From Stercorarius parasiticus (taxonomy: Eukaryota > Chordata > Aves > Charadriiformes > Stercorariidae), in NCBI GenBank assembly GCA_013396915.1, contig VWZL01004340.1, positions 62,001 to 126,000 of the forward strand: DNA of 64,000 bases, in the 5' to 3' direction. A model generated the notes under the pieces. That model searched no databases. It was not told where the DNA came from and saw only the letters and a list, made by a program, of their open reading frames with translations. Made by a program: the position numbers and the translations under genes. How positions within the stretch are numbered: the first letter of the stretch is position 1; the number at the start of each line of letters is the position of its first letter. This document shows, piece after piece, positions 47,200 to 61,684 of this stretch.

Positions 47200-47870
47200 A
47201 ACCGTAGTAATAATTAAATCATTTGTTGCTGTTGTCATTCCTTCTCCTATTCCTACAATATTTGACGAATACGTGCTCCAAACAGTTCCTGAGCCTGAAG
47301 AAACATTTTCAGATGACACAGAGTGCAAAGAAAAGAGTCAAAAAAGAAAAAATTTTGATATTATTACAAACACAAATATACCTAATATTGTTACTTACTA
47401 TTATATAGTGATTTTATATTAAATTATTTTGCTGAACTTTATAATTTTTAAAGTTGCTTATCAGCTTATAGCACAGTAATAGGATATAGTTAAATACCTG
47501 AAATTTATTTGTATACCAACAGGATTTTTTTCTTCCTTTTTTTTTTAGCTTGAGAAAGAAAATATGTAAAATTGTATATACGTGAGAAGGACCATCTTCC
47601 AGGGGAAAACACAGCAGAATCATCACTAAGTCAAAAAGAGAATCTAATTCTCCCCTAAATCATTCCCTTTTGGTACGTTTTCTTCATATTTAGTAGCTGG
47701 ATGAAATTCCCTCTATAGGTACTAAGCCCGTGTTATTACAATTCCAGCATGATATATGTTTATTTTGGCATCTAACAAGACCATGAATCAGGAAATAACA
47801 TTGCACTTTATATTATGTATTTATTTATTGTGTTAGGATGAAATTTACCTGGGTCCAGAGAACGAAATTA
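47200..47870. other. AT-rich noncoding DNA
   Basis: A markedly AT-rich stretch with T runs and TATTA-type text. It contains no gene or repeat that I can name. Confidence 0.6.
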
Positions 47871-50800
47871 GGCTGTTACAGCCCTTGGTTTCATATAAGT
47901 TATTTTCCTCTCAATGCCTACGCCCTGCGGACAGAAATTTATTTCACTGGTACTGAATGAGAATTCTCCCTTTCCCTCACCGCCTCCAGGTATGATTTCT
48001 ATACCTTGCCTCCTGCTTCCAATTTTGTATCCATTACTGGAATGCTTGAAAACATGAAATATAATACCAACAATCACAGAGCGAGAAAGTCTGCAGCGTG
48101 TTGGGAATATTTTTTTGTTCCTATTCAATCCTTTTGTAATCAAAGAAATCCTACTCAGTAATTTGATGTCTTCTGCGACGTTACCATACTTCTGATCTTA
48201 ACCTTTCAGCTGAATTTTTGGGGCTGGCTGGCCATTAGAGAGGAGGACTATTTTACAGACGGTTTATAGGATGCAGATTTGGAAGATGTCAGTTCTTCTC
48301 CGAAGGATGTCACACACTGGGCAACGAAAGGCAACTTGAAATGGAATGCGTACTAATAAATGGAAATACGAAAGTGGAAAATTACATCACAGAATATAAA
48401 AGAGCGCAATGTATTTAATACAACAGTAATTATCTTCAATAATACTAAAAAATCAGTGAAAAACATTACGAGAACTTTGTTAAGTGTCCAAACGTGTTCT
48501 CATTGCTATATTTGATAACTTTGCAAGAACTTAAGTCTCAAAGACTTGAAGTTTCCATGAGATTAGATAGTATTTGTACACAAAACGCAGGAGAGAAGTT
48601 CAATGAACAAATGACAAGTTTATCTCACATAAGAGAATTATAAAATCATTAAGCAAGTAAAAATTTATTCAGTTACTTGGCTAAGGCCCAGCAAGGATTT
48701 CACAACACTATCAGCAGGGTGTTGAAATATTTAAAAAAAACAACCAACAACCCAGCAACCAAATGCTCAGAGAAGCACTCTCATTTAAGAAACACTCTCC
48801 TAAGTATTTCTCAGATAAGGAGCTCTTTATCAGCACGTGTATATGTTCTTCCTGGAATCAAGGTTCACGCAAGTTTTTTCACATACACCAACACTCTCTC
48901 AGTGCTTTATGGTTTCTTCTCACTCAAGCACCAGGAAAAGTGGAGGTAACAAGCATGTACAGGTATGAAGAGGTATGACATATAAATATTATTTATATTT
49001 ACTTCGCGATTTGAGCTAAGACAAAGAGCATCAGAGTGTAGTGAGTTAACCAACAGTAACGTCTGTCACTTTTGCTTGTGCACAGAGAAAAAATCTCTCA
49101 AGAACACGGATGGATAGGAATATGTCAAAGCAGGAGCACAAGGAGAGGTAGCTCATGCAACTGCAGATACAACAGAAAATTGGAAAGCTCTGAAACAAAC
49201 AAAATTGAGGCGTAACCTATGCAAAGACAATGAAAAATGTGCTCTGGACACCCAGTGAAACCCCAGTGTCATTGCATTGATCAAGTAGCATCCTTTGAAA
49301 CAGCATGTTTCTGAATTTCTGCTCTGTGATGTATCTTTTCTTTGGAATAGTCTGGCCATCTAGGAAATATTTCACCCTACCTTCCAGCACAAACAGAAGT
49401 TTGAAAACAATGTAAATGTACATACTTGCTGATGCCAAACAGTTAATTCGCCAAGAAGAAATGATGCATTTTGTGTCAGGATTACATCGTAACCAAGATT
49501 AATTTTTGTATTGTCTCTGGCAATTCTTTAACAAAAACACCGCCTGATGAAATACAACCTGTAACTCACAGGTTTTGTATGTTCAGGGAAACTTCTCTCA
49601 ACAGCTGACTTACAAATGTTCATACAAAACAAGCTGCACCGTACTCTGCTTTTAATCTAACTGCCAGATACTACAGAGGTAATGTCTTGGGAGATGGCAC
49701 TAGGTTCTTGAAGAAGGAGCTACCCACTGATGAAGATCTTACGGAAAACTAGAAATTTTTAACAAAATCAATCAATGAATGTACCCTAAATTCTCTTAAG
49801 AGAAGGAAAACATCTCACCATCATAATGTTAGGCAACCATCATCCAGTAAGAACTCAGGTCAAGTCTCAAGTGGTGCTTCACAGCATGAATTATAAGGTC
49901 GCTTGGTGCAACTGTACAGATCGACTGATCACAAACGCGCCTCCGATTTCTGTACCCAAGTCTGCTCTCTTGCTGAGTTAAAGAAATCAACCTCCACAAA
50001 AAAGCACACACTTTATATACCTACATTTGTATACGCAGATTCATCAATATTCAAAACCATCTGCTATAAATTCAACCGGCATCACGAAAACACAAACCTA
50101 AGAAGAAAAAAAAGGAAATAGAAGAAAAGAAGGAACGGCTGACAAGTGGTAGAGAAACAGTGAGAAAATATTTGTGAATACGTTGGGTCATTATCAGATA
50201 GATCTTCCCTTGCATACAATTTCAGTTACTTTTGAGACTAGCTGTATGACCAAAAATTTGCTCACGGCTGCCATTCTTAAGACACGCTATGTGCAAGATT
50301 CAGCCCTGGAAAGCAAACGAGCAGGAGTATCATGCACTGTTTGAGTCTTGTTGACTCCTACCGCGGCAAAACTTTTTGATTAGACGTAAATTTCACTGAA
50401 TTTGAGAAATGCGGCCCTCTCCTTCCAACAACCAAATGATACTTTTGTGAGTCAAATGCAGTTTATAAGGCTTAAGTCATTAAGCATGACTGAGCTGACC
50501 AATCACGCCACGCAAACACAGACTCATCACCGCTAAATGACGTCAAAAAAAATAACCACATCAGGAAAACCAGAAGCTTAAAATTTGGAACAGCACAGAG
50601 ACTGAAAAACTTCAGCTTCTACCCAAGCAATTTGTCAAAAGAAAAACGCTAAACTTGACAAGGAAATTCTTTTGTTGAAAATTACATGCTCAGTTATACG
50701 ATTACGTTGCTGGTGTTCCCCTGCTCCTCTTCTTCCTCCTCAGTTTCTATCTAGGAAATATTTCCAGAACTTGCTGGTTCAGTTACCTCTTTCAGAGTCT

Positions 50801-53800
50801 TGGCATTCAGAGGTTCTAGCAACAAAGCCTTATTATTATAAATACTTCAGCTATAACATTTCTAAGGAAATTAGACAGAGTATCATTATCTCCTGCTGAC
50901 TCTCACCTAGCAATTTTAAATCTTCTAGTGTGGGAGAAGGCTCTGAGGTCAAAACATTTATTTTGTTATTTCATTAAAATCAAAAGGGGAAAAAGAGCAT
51001 AAAAATTCCAAAGCCTGGGAAGGGAAGTCAGGAAACAGCAAGACGAGAGAGGATAAAAATTAGCACTATGGCGATGACTCTGGAAAATCCCGAGTACATC
51101 ACAAATTTTATTTTGGTACAACAAGATGATAAACAGTACATTTGTATTGCACAGACTTTTTTTTTTTTTTTTAAAGTTTTTTCTCGCCTTTATCATTCAT
51201 CCTTGTACTTGAATAACAGCCCATTCTTGAGCTTACAGTCATGGAAATTCTCCTCACTCACACGTAAAGTTACATTGACTTCCAGATTACTTTGGTTTTT
51301 TTGAGTACAGACACCAACCCTGAACATTACCTTCTGGCCTTCAAACTTGTCACGTAATACGTAGTATTTACATATTAGCTACTATCTAGAAATGAGCAGT
51401 TTTGACATGACCACAGTATTTCATCATCTCACAGAAGAAGTACATGCAATGAATCAACAGTAGCACGAGAGATGCTCTGTCGCTGTCTCTTGCACTCAGC
51501 ATTGCTTTACAGTTGACATAGTATCAAAGATAACATCCAACACCTGGAACAAGCAAATCACGGACTAACTAACAGAAAACATTAAAGCCAAAAGTAACTT
51601 TCCCTGCACCCCTAGAGAACGACAGAAAAGGCTGAATGAAATCTCGCTGAGTCCTGTGTGGAGCCCAGTTGCAAACCAGGAGTGATACAAGATTTGCCTG
51701 GAGTTTGAACTGAGCCCTCTGCATTGTTCTGGGAGCTCACCATTAAAAGAAGAATAAATGTTAGCAATAAAAAGTCTAAGAGAATGAACATCTGAAAGCC
51801 TAGTCTAAAGATCTGCAAGGGGTCTCATAAATATACAGTAAACATCCTCACTGATGGATTCCACAGAGGAGAAAAATTCTACATTACCCACAAAGCACAT
51901 TTTTTACAAACCATTCCTTTCTGTCGGGATACAAAGCAGCGAAGCAGAGCATTTAACATATAACTTGTAAAATTCAAAGTTTAAAGCCAAGGAAAACAAC
52001 CAAGATCAGAGCTGCTCAACAAAATCATATCTCCCCTCACATAGTTTCTTTTTATTCTTATAATTTGTTCATGAACCGGCAAATGAGACTCTTAACTGTC
52101 AATACTGTTAGATATCGCGGCTTTGGGCGCACAAAGGCAAATTAAGCAGTATGGGCTTGAATCACATCAACACTACAGGCGACTGCTGTGGGTTTTGCCA
52201 CCCGATGTGTTGGTAAGGGATTAGGGTGTTTGCTGTTGATTCGTACTCTGCTGCCCTAAGCTTTGAAGAATGCAGTAGGTCCTGGCAATTTTTGTTGGCT
52301 CAGGTCCCTCATACACGGGCCATGTGTGCCCAAGAGTGCCTTCTCATGAAGAACACAGCAGAAAGTCAAGCACGCTCTGCCAAAAAGCCCCTGGGAAGCA
52401 GGGTTTGTTGGCACGGCTCTACCTTCAAGCAAGCAGCCAGCGGGGGTGCATCTTAGAGTTATTCGGCTCCAAGCAAAAATGGCACAGGTCTCTTCCAAAG
52501 CAGACTCTGAAAGCAAAATTACAGAGGATATGACTGGTACATGACTACAAAACGGGAGGACAGGAGAAACTCATACCAAAGTATTTGCGCAAACAGAACA
52601 GGAATATCGCTCTGTTACCGTACAGGATACACGCATACGGGATTCTGTTTCTCCTCCTGGCGTTCAGCCCTGGGTAGTGAAACAGCTGATGCTCTAGGCT
52701 ACAGTGGTCCGTCCTTTTTCCAGCTGGTCAGATGCCAGCTGAGGGACCCCCGTAAGCACCACATAAGCTCTGGCAACAAGGATTTGCAAGTCGAGTTTAC
52801 GCCTGCACGCACAGAGGTGCTCCAGGTGGCCTTTAGCTGCTGAAACTCCTACTGTCCTCACATCTACTCCTTGTCCTCTTCTAGCTCACAGCAGAAAAGG
52901 ATGTGGGTGAAACACAGCTAGTCTGGTCATGGACTACTTCTTGGGGTCCATCATGTTAAGATCCTATAGTCTGGAGCTGAAGTGAGATAATATTTGAGAA
53001 AAGGAAAAGAAAACATGCATCTAGAGAAAAAGATCTGGCATAAACCACATAGAACAGATAAAGAAAAAGAAGTGACAACAAACAAGCTCCACAGTCAAGG
53101 AAAGGGTAAAATCTTGGCCCTATCGAAGTCCGTGGGATGTTTGCCAGAAAGCTGTAGACAGCTTGTTTTATCCAGGATTTTTAATTAGTGATTAAGTGAT
53201 TCAATGGCAAGTTGGCTGTTTTAAGAAGGAAAAAAAATCACAGAATAGCTCCAGCATGCCTCTCCCTGCTCTGCCTACCCCTTGGGAGGTAGATCATACA
53301 CAGCTTTTTTTGTGGGAGACTTGACAGGTATTTCATTGAACCTTAGTTGAAATCTGTAGTCTCCCAGGCCCTGCCTCCTTCCCCAGTTTGGGGATGAAGA
53401 TAGGAAACACCTGCTAACGGCACCAGAGACACAGCAAACAGCAGAAGTCATGGGTCAGCAGAAAGCACACGTGGAAGCCCGGCCCCTCCGGTGCAGGTAC
53501 AGTCTATCTGATGGTGAATGGTATATAGGAAGAAATAAGATGCTGCATTCATTTAATTGACGTACATTTGAACAGATTTGAATTATTTATTCTGGAGTGA
53601 CAAACGCACAAATAAATAAGGTGTCTTCCTGCTTTAAGGCATAAGTCAATTTTGTTAAAAGCCCCACAACCCAAACAATCTATCCACACCGCACACTTCT
53701 CTCATTCTGCTTGATTTTTCTGATTTTCTCAGTCTCCTCCTGCTTTTCCCTCGCTAAAGTACATGGGTTTCCATGGAAACAAAACACGTCATCGGAATGG

Positions 53801-55460
53801 ACACAACTTGGTGACATCCCCATGTGCAGAATGAAATCGCAATTTAAATAAGCATTTTTTGCAATTTCTAACATGTGCCGAGGACGGCGACGGGCGATTA
53901 CGCTGAGCACGTGTGTGTACATGTGTTTGCGTGGGCGGCCGCCCGTGCGTGCACGCACTCCCTCTCGCCACGCCATTTACACACATGCAAGGCCACCACC
54001 CGCTTCCCAGGAGAGCACGCAGCAGAAGGCTCGGCAGAATCCGTCCCATCCTATTCTGTTTTAATATAGCTGAAAATTGCTTTGACAGCTGAATAGCTGC
54101 TTTGTTTATAACTCGTTCTTAGCTGACTCCGCTGCATTATGTAGCTTTGTAAAGAGATTACTTTGTCAAGAACTGAACATATATGGTCTGAGCATGAACA
54201 ATTCAGCACGATGAACTGCATTCATTTTATATGACGTACGGGGCTGCAATCTTGCTGCCTTTAATGTGTCTGCTTTTCTCTGCGGGTTTCGTTTTCTGAT
54301 CTTAAGTGTTTTTAAAACGTTCTTGGAGTCTTCGGGATTATCTTGTTTACCTGTTCCTGGACAGACCCAGAGAACTGTCAATATGTCAAATCTCAATAAG
54401 CTGTCTCTCCCCCTAAATGCTGGACAGAACTAAGTTTTTGGCTGTGCATAACAGGAGATCATCATTATCCAGTTAGCCAGTTATCCACCTGCAAATATCC
54501 TATTCCTGCCCTAAATAGCTACAGTTCTGTTAGTATTTGAATTAGTATTTCAATACAGCAGTGCCCCAGCAAAGGCGTGGAACATGGACCCCACTATAGG
54601 GAACACCATGTGGAACATACACAGCTTCTTACCCCGTCCCTTCATCTCCAGCCCCCAAAGCAGTCCTAAGCAGGCAGACCTCCTGGGCTGCATGACTTCA
54701 GTACAGCTGCAAGTAAGCCAGTCCCTAGTCTTTACAAAGCCTTATCAAAAATATTAAAGCAAAACCAGCCTGCGCAGCATTACTGGCACTATCAGGGCCT
54801 TGCAGAGTGCACTGAAGGAGCTTTGCAGGCTCTGCTGGCTATCGCTTTTAATAGTGCCTGAGTTGACTGCACCGGTGGTCTCATCACAATTTCTACTTCT
54901 AGCCACGACTTGCTTAGAAATTACATTATTTCAGATTCACTTTGTGCCCTGCCTGGAGGCACAACACAGACTCAGGGCATTTTTCTCTGGTTTCTCCTGG
55001 CTTTTTCCTCTCTTTCTGCCTCCCTTAATTTTTTAAATAAACACCATTAATTCCGATGGGTAGATGATACGGTCCAGTATAAAGACGACTAAGAACATTA
55101 AATGTCCTAATGGTAAAATTCCTATTGACTTTGTAGCAGGCATTACGTTGATCTTTTGTGGTCTGGAGACTGAGAGCTTTACTTAAAGACATCACTGGAG
55201 GCTTTTCTTCTGCGGGACACAGAGCTGGGCCTTGAAACATCTTGCATTTCAACAGTTTTTGCTCGGCCCATGAACTGGCAGAACTCCAGTTTACACTGCG
55301 CCCTGCATTTTGCACTCAGTGGTATTTTACCACTTCTGAAAATACCAACCTTCTCTAAAAAAAGAGGGGAAGTTTGTCAGACAGACAAATCCCTCCTTAT
55401 CTCTTAGTCATAACCATGATCCACTTTGGATGATTTAAAGAGCTTCGTACATATTTACCT
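47871..55460. other. noncoding DNA, nothing recognised
   Basis: About 7.6 kb without a recognisable gene, RNA or mobile element. Small features are a T16 run (51157-51172), a purine-rich patch (50100-50130) and a short CpG- and GT-rich patch around 53875-53965. Open frames are all under about 100 codons. Confidence 0.55.
51157..51172. repeat. poly-T run (T16)
   Basis: An uninterrupted T16 within AT-rich sequence. No mobile element is attached. Confidence 0.85.
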
Positions 55461-55462
55461 TT

Positions 55463-55493
55463 AAAATAAAAAAAATAATAATAAAAAAAAAAA
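55463..55493. repeat. A-rich AAT/A simple repeat
   Basis: A runs interrupted by single T, including AATAATAATAAA. Low-complexity sequence. Confidence 0.85.
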
Positions 55494-55635
55494 GACAAGA
55501 AAAAGACTTCTTTGCAAATCGCTGTTTGAAAACAGAAGTCACAGAAAGATTCCTCACAACCTTATTTGCTCCCACTCATACTCCTAATGTGCGCATATTT
55601 CACAAGAGTTGGCACACTATGTGCTAATTTGTTGG

Positions 55636-55649
55636 ATATATATATATAT
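55636..55649. repeat. (AT)7 microsatellite
   Basis: Seven perfect AT units. Short, so probably only weakly variable. Confidence 0.85.
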
Positions 55650-58600
55650 TTTAAATTCACCATCTGTGTGGAAGTTCTTTGTACTAGAAACTAGTGTCTT
55701 GACTAATGAATTCCTTATCTTCCATCCCTTTGGCAAACGATGGACTGCTGTCTATTACTGACAAAAAAAAAACCAACCCTGCCACTGACCACGCAATATT
55801 CAGGTAAATGATGAAAGGCCGCACAGACGGTTTAGAAACTATTATTCTTGTTGCACTGGGAATTTTCAGATTTAGCAAGAAGTCATGAGATCTTCAGAGA
55901 GTCAGTAAATTTCCACAGATGGTTTCTGTTCTTCACCCCCCCTTGTGGCAAACCTGGCTGAACCACCAAACATGTCTCAATCGGTCTGCAACCTGCTCCG
56001 CCGCAGGAGCCTTCGGAAAATCCCAGGCCCGCAGACACCAGCTGTATCGGGTTATGGTTGGTGCCAACAAAGGCAGCAGCGATTTGCACCGTCACTGTTT
56101 GTGTGTGTTGGCGGGAGAGGGTTGAAGTCAACTGGATGAAATACACCAAAAACATTGTGCAAAAAAGAGCATGACCGAGGGAAAAGGATAGTCAACATTT
56201 GCAGAGGAGATGTAAATAATTTCTGAGATCAGAGGGCCTCGATACAAAGAGAAAATGAGAAGTAGAGAGGGGAAGGAAGGTGTGTCATCAACTTGCAGCA
56301 TGATCTTTCTGGAGTAAATAATACAGCTTTGCACATGCTAAATGTGCCTCACACTTTCCTTCGAGGAGAGCTCCATACTGTTAATATCCTAGATGCTGTA
56401 TTTCAACGTTCATACATCTTCTCATTTCAGTGCTGCTTGCACCTAGAAATCTGAATTTAAGTCTCCAAAAACATCTAAAATCACTGCCCCTGACTCGAGT
56501 CTTAGTTGTTCCCTGCCACTGCATGAACTATCCTTCTGTAAGGTAATAGTTATTAACAAGCTCGGTACGTCCACCTAGACAGGCATCCATAAGTCATTGA
56601 GTGTCAGACTACGATGATACAAGAAAACATGAGAGCTTGTTAAAGATCACTTTTCCAAAAACCACCTTAAATTTCGGGCCCTGACAATGGGTTAGTACAT
56701 AACTCCTTTTTGACTAGAGGTCTATAGCTCAGATCAGGTGCCTCAATCTGGAGAAACACAAACGTTTTGAGCACAATATCAGTCAATAAATGATAAATAA
56801 AATTCAGAGGAATGTGCTGCAATTTAAGGAGGCAAGTAACAATAGAACAGAATCAGGCAAATCCAGCCATCAGTGAAATGAAGAATTTACTCCATTGGGC
56901 GTATGGCCTTTTTGTTCTTTCTCTCCAGGACTGTGCCAGGGAATATGTTAGACAGTGGACTCTAGGCTCATGCCACTTCTGACTCCCCACTGGCTCACCA
57001 AGGCTCAGATGGTCAACTTGCAACAAGCAACAAACTCCTTATTTGCACAGAAAGGAGATCCGGTACATTCTGGTTTCCAGAAAGATGACTAAAAATGCAA
57101 GGGCTGATGCTATTAGCAAATGGATACATTCCTTGTTCGCGGTGCTTTCAGCCTTTCATATTTCTTGGAAAAGTGGGCATGGTGGGAGCAGAACCACGGG
57201 CCCACCTCTCAGCGCCCGTATGCTGATAAAGGCAACAGTGCTGGGCATGAGCACATAATTGGGATTAGCAGGTCACACCACTATGGATCAAAGCATTTAA
57301 GACTGCATCTGCAGAGCTGAATAACTCAAGGAAGTCTGGGGCTATTTCAAATGGATCTTTACTGTCAATGACAAGTTTTTCAGAAGCATTGACAAACTTT
57401 CTGTGGATCTCAGCCCAACAGTTTCTAAAAGAAACTTTGAAAATCCCAGAACAGAAAGAATCACCCCAAAGAAGCTCTGCTATGTTTTCCTTTTATGAGA
57501 AGGGATAAGGATAGGTACAAGAATTTCCTCATCCTCTCATTTCAGAGACAGGCAGCATGATTTTGCACAGCCGCAGCAGCCAGGCTTGGCCATCCACGGG
57601 GTATTTCGCCTTTTCCCTCAGCAGAGCAAAAGTCCACCTGAAAAAGAAGCGATTGGAGAAGAAATCCCCGACAGCCACTGCCCTAGCCTGAATGCTATGA
57701 GGCTCTTACAGTCCCGCTCTGTAAACAGGAATTGCCTTTGGACCCTTAAAAAACATGCGCGATATCATTCTGGAATTGTGTTAATCTCTCTGTCGTGGAG
57801 GTCAAAGCAAGCTTTCTATTATAAGCTCTGTGAAACACACCTACTTCCCAGCCACTCACTTGCAGGGAACAAAATCCAGCCAGCCAAAATGGTCCATGTG
57901 TAACAGGACACTGGAGTGGGCACTTGAGGCAACATGGGCAAGGCCTTTTGGAGCTGCGAGACCTCCGAGCTGGAGGCCGAGCCCCCGGTGAGGCAATACT
58001 GGCTCAGTGCCACAGTCACAGAAGAGACAGTTTTCTTTTTGCTTCCTTGCAAAGGGCAACGGTCTACTGACCGGCAATACCAGCTGGAGAGGCCACTGCC
58101 TCACCTCCCACCCAAGGCCCAGCGGGGCTTTGCCACAGTGCTCCCCACCAGCAACCCGCGCTCCTTGCCTGCCCCTGCCATGCTTTCATCTTCCCTAGCA
58201 CCTCTGCAACAGTCCTTTTTCATCCACCTCAATAGTGTTTATGACAGCTACAGCCCAGGTGAGACTGGGCCTCGTGGTTAGGAATGACAACGTCCCAACC
58301 TTGGAGTCGCGCTGGCTGGAATGATGACTGACACATCCCAAAGCACAAGCACTGATACCCAGGGCGTGGTAAGATGGGGGTTAGCTGAGGACCCTCAACT
58401 TCTTTCTTTAACGCATTTTCTGTGTATTTTCCTAGAGGTCCAGAGTCTACATTGGCTTTGCTGATAAACTTATCAGTAGCAGAATGAAACATCCGTTTCA
58501 TTTGTACTGTTTACACAGAGCCTGTTTCTCCAGTTGGCAAGTTGGGACTCAGAGATCAGGGTGATCCTGTGTTTTCTTCCTTACCCCATGAACATCACTC

Positions 58601-59754
58601 CTAACGGTGCATGCTATGCATCAGAAGATTGGGGAGAGATGCTGTGTCAGGGGCCAGTCCTCCCCCATGCCTATCCTGGAAGTCTTCACCTCCACGCTGG
58701 AGGTCCTCTACATCATACCCAGCCCCAATCCAACCCCTAGAGACTGAGGAAGGCTGTGGCACAGTACATGGATGCCGATTACATCTCCAAACAGGAGGAA
58801 CACACAATCAGTGGGATCCGCCTGCTTTCTAGCCCCTTTGTGCTCAGGGGCAGAAATACAAATAAGCCTCAACGTCTTTTTCCTGCTTATGTGAACTAAG
58901 ATCCGTTTTTCAATAGCAGGCCCTGGCAGATAAATATTCCCTTTTCTCGGTATTTATTTTTTGGGAGGGAAGGCCTTTCACTGGCTCCCAGCACTCAGGA
59001 GGTGCAATGGGCAGGCAGGTAGAGCTGTGACTGAGGGATGCTCCTACACCCCTGGAAGCTGGTGTTGCCATGCCACCCCCCATGGCCCAGGGCACAGCCG
59101 GCTACTACAGGTCTGTGCTTTTGCAGATAGATTAGTCCCAGGACGCTCCAGCGGAGCATTTGGTTGAAGTTTCTTTGCCATGACCGTAGGACACCGTGTC
59201 CCTGTGCATTCTCAGCTCAGCTGCTCCTCTCCCCCCCATCGGGCCCATTTGCTTGGGTTGCCTCAGGGACAATAGGATCATAAACTTTATGAGTGAGTTT
59301 TCCTCCTAAATGAATTACATAACACAACCATTGCTAACAGCTGGTGTTGTTTTAGGAGGACCACAGAGACAGAAGTGGGTAGGAATGGCAACAATCCTCC
59401 CAACAAGCCCGGGCACCCGCTGGCAGGAGCCGCACCCGCTCTTCACCCACTCAGTATGTAACGTCATGCACCACCCGAGACGGCAACCCAGAGCCCATCT
59501 AAAGCAGAACACACAGGACACGGACAATTACCTTTCATCCGCTTAAACTCACCAAAAGAGCGCGTTTTGGAAAGAACAGTTTTTAAAATATCTAAGTGAC
59601 AAATCCAGCTCTGTGCAAAGCCAACAGAGGTGGAGGCGCCCTGCAGACAGCTCACAGGATGGAGATTCAGGTTTGAACTTTATTGTCTTATCGCACTTGG
59701 AGAATTTCCTAGGTAATTTCCTGGGTATTTTTGAGGTTACTTCCTCATTGCTCT
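55650..59754. other. noncoding DNA, no gene seen
   Basis: Nothing coding recognised. 57940-58200 is GC-rich but poor in CpG, which explains a 115-codon frame there without any motif. Other frames are short. Confidence 0.55.
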
Positions 59755-59842
59755 CTGGGTAAACTAGGTCAAAATGCTTGCCTTGTCTAAACCTCAGTTT
59801 GTCAATATATAAAATGAAGGCAATGAGACAAGTTGTTGCCTG
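59755..59842 (+). mobile_element. MIR SINE fragment, 3' half
   Basis: CCTTGTCTAAACCTCAGTTT, then GTCAATATATAAAATGAAGG and CAATGAGACAAGTTGTTG, follows the MIR 3' half: CTCTGTGCCTCAGTTTC, then ATCTGTAAAATGGGGATAAT and GGGTTGTTG. The CCTCAGTTT and AAAATGAAGG blocks sit at the right spacing. The tRNA-like head is not recognisable. Confidence 0.7.
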
Positions 59843-60062
59843 CTTTTTCTCCATGGAGTTTGACCTTAGGAAAAGGCCATACAATGCCCCTCTCCATTAG
59901 AGACAGGAAGGCCTTTGAAATCCCCAAATTCACAACAGCTGAGAAGTGCTGCCTGTTGCTACGGGCAGCTCAGGAGGAGCACAAGTGAAACGTGGACAAC
60001 AACTAGACTGATTAAAAAAGATGTGGTTAGGGTTGGATAGCTTTTTGTCCCTAAGAGAGAAG

Positions 60063-60075
60063 AAAAAAAAAAAAA
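60063..60075. repeat. poly-A run (A13)
   Basis: A pure A13 preceded by a purine-rich stretch. Not obviously a retrotransposon tail. Confidence 0.8.
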
Positions 60076-61469
60076 GGCGTATCATCTATAATTGTTTTTT
60101 CTTGATCAGCCTCCCAGCTAAAGTAGGAATACCTTTACAGATCACAATATCTGAAGTCTCATGAAGCACTACAGGAACAAAGAGATTCCACCACCCACTG
60201 TGCTGCATCCCAGATCTGGCTGTTCCCGACTGAGATACCGCAGTACATCCCAGCCACATCGGTTGCCACTCTACACGCAACATTTGTTCACCTATGCCGA
60301 CCTTCTCAATCAAAAACTAAACATTTAAAATCACTGCAACGTTTGGGGGTCCTGCAGCATATATAATGGGATCCGATAAAGGGAAAGCTACTGTGAACAG
60401 ACAACAAAGACAGATAGAGAGGTTGTCAAGTGTCTTTGAGTCTGAATTGATACACATGGCTATCAGGTTTCCCTTAGCAAAAAGGGGTAGTCTACAGCAC
60501 CATAGATAGGAAATATGAAGTTTTTTGGAAGAAGATAGGCATTTTTTTTTTAACGTCTGCCAGCGACAATGTTTTACTGCCTTGTTAACGTGCAGGGTAA
60601 AATCTACCAACTAACAGCACCCAAGACATGAGGCTGTTTCTTCAGAGAGCCTCTGTATTTCAGCATTTGCATTAAACATGGCAACAAACCTGGACCGATT
60701 TCAGTGTATGTTACACTGCATCAGCACTCTCATACTATCTATAGCTTCCCGTCCTTTCTCATATAATAAGATCCAGCCATCTGGATAGGTTTGTTACTTG
60801 AGTGACTCCTTACTCCTTTAGTGTTTCAGAATTAGGGGGTAATATTTTCACTAGGTCTTTAAAAATGTATCCACAGTCTTTTCAGGGGCAGAGATAACCA
60901 AATTGAGAATTGTGACTTAGCAAGACCACTACAGGGAGACAGGAATGCTGTTGTCACAGCAGTATTGCCATGACCGGTGTTTCCTATAGCATCCTTTGGC
61001 CGCCTTCCACTCTCTAAGTGCCTCTTGCCTGGCTCCTCCTCCTCAGTCGTCCCACCTATGAGTGGCATATCTTCTGTTTCACGGCCCTGCACAGGCTGTC
61101 TCCGTGTTGCGGTATCTTCACAAGTCATTCCTATGACTTATGTAGCCAGGCTTGATACACAGGTTCAATAGCGCAAGTCCTTTGAACCACATTCCTCAAG
61201 TCCACTTTTCATCCCATTATCAGATTGGTACTGAATAAAGGCCAAGTGGAAAATCCCAGTATGAAATGCACTCCCGCGGCTGACATTCATATAATGGCTA
61301 AACTCAGAAAAGGTTTGGTAAGAGACCTCATCATATAACTGGACTATGTGAATTGTTTGTGTTTAGTCTAGTTTGAACAATTTCTGGTATCTCAGGGTCA
61401 AAGGCTCACTTTTCATAGGTAAACATTTTAGAGGACTCATGTATTAATGACATATCACTAGCCAGAATC

Positions 61470-61565
61470 GAAACTACGTCTGCCTAGGCAGTTACCTTGG
61501 GCAGAAAAACATTCAACCAGTGACTGACAACACGAACTGGCTCCAAGCCTTAAAATGAGGACCAT
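61470..61565 (+). mobile_element. possible MIR SINE, very decayed
   Basis: AATCGAAACTACGTCTGCC, then GTTACCTTGGGCAG and further on AAAATGAGGACC, falls in the order of MIR core motifs (TCGAATCCTGGCTCTGCC, GTGACCTTGGGCAAG, AAAATGAGG). The distance between the last two blocks is about 12 bases longer than expected. The call is tentative. Confidence 0.35.
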
Positions 61566-61671
61566 TTGCTACACTGTCTTACTATAGCAATTATACAGCC
61601 AAGGCTGGGGACTCAAGACAACAAAGCTACTTGAATACGTTAGGAAGGTCCCTCACTGTCTGTTGAGGGGG

Positions 61672-61684
61672 AAAAAAAAAAAAA
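61672..61684. repeat. poly-A run (A13)
   Basis: A pure A13 following GGGG. No element attached. Confidence 0.8.

Noticed and set aside
50340..50430. GACTCCTACCGCGGCAAAACT as part of the palindromic repeat family
   Set aside because: The similarity is short and needs a gap in the core; too uncertain to call.
56490..56560. GACTCGAGTC...CTGCCACTGC...TTCTGTAAGGTAATAG, weakly MIR-like
   Set aside because: The core motifs between head and tail are absent and the matches are short.
60360..60460. AGATAGAGAGGTTGTCAAGTG, weakly like reversed MIR
   Set aside because: Only one block agrees; the expected neighbouring blocks are missing.
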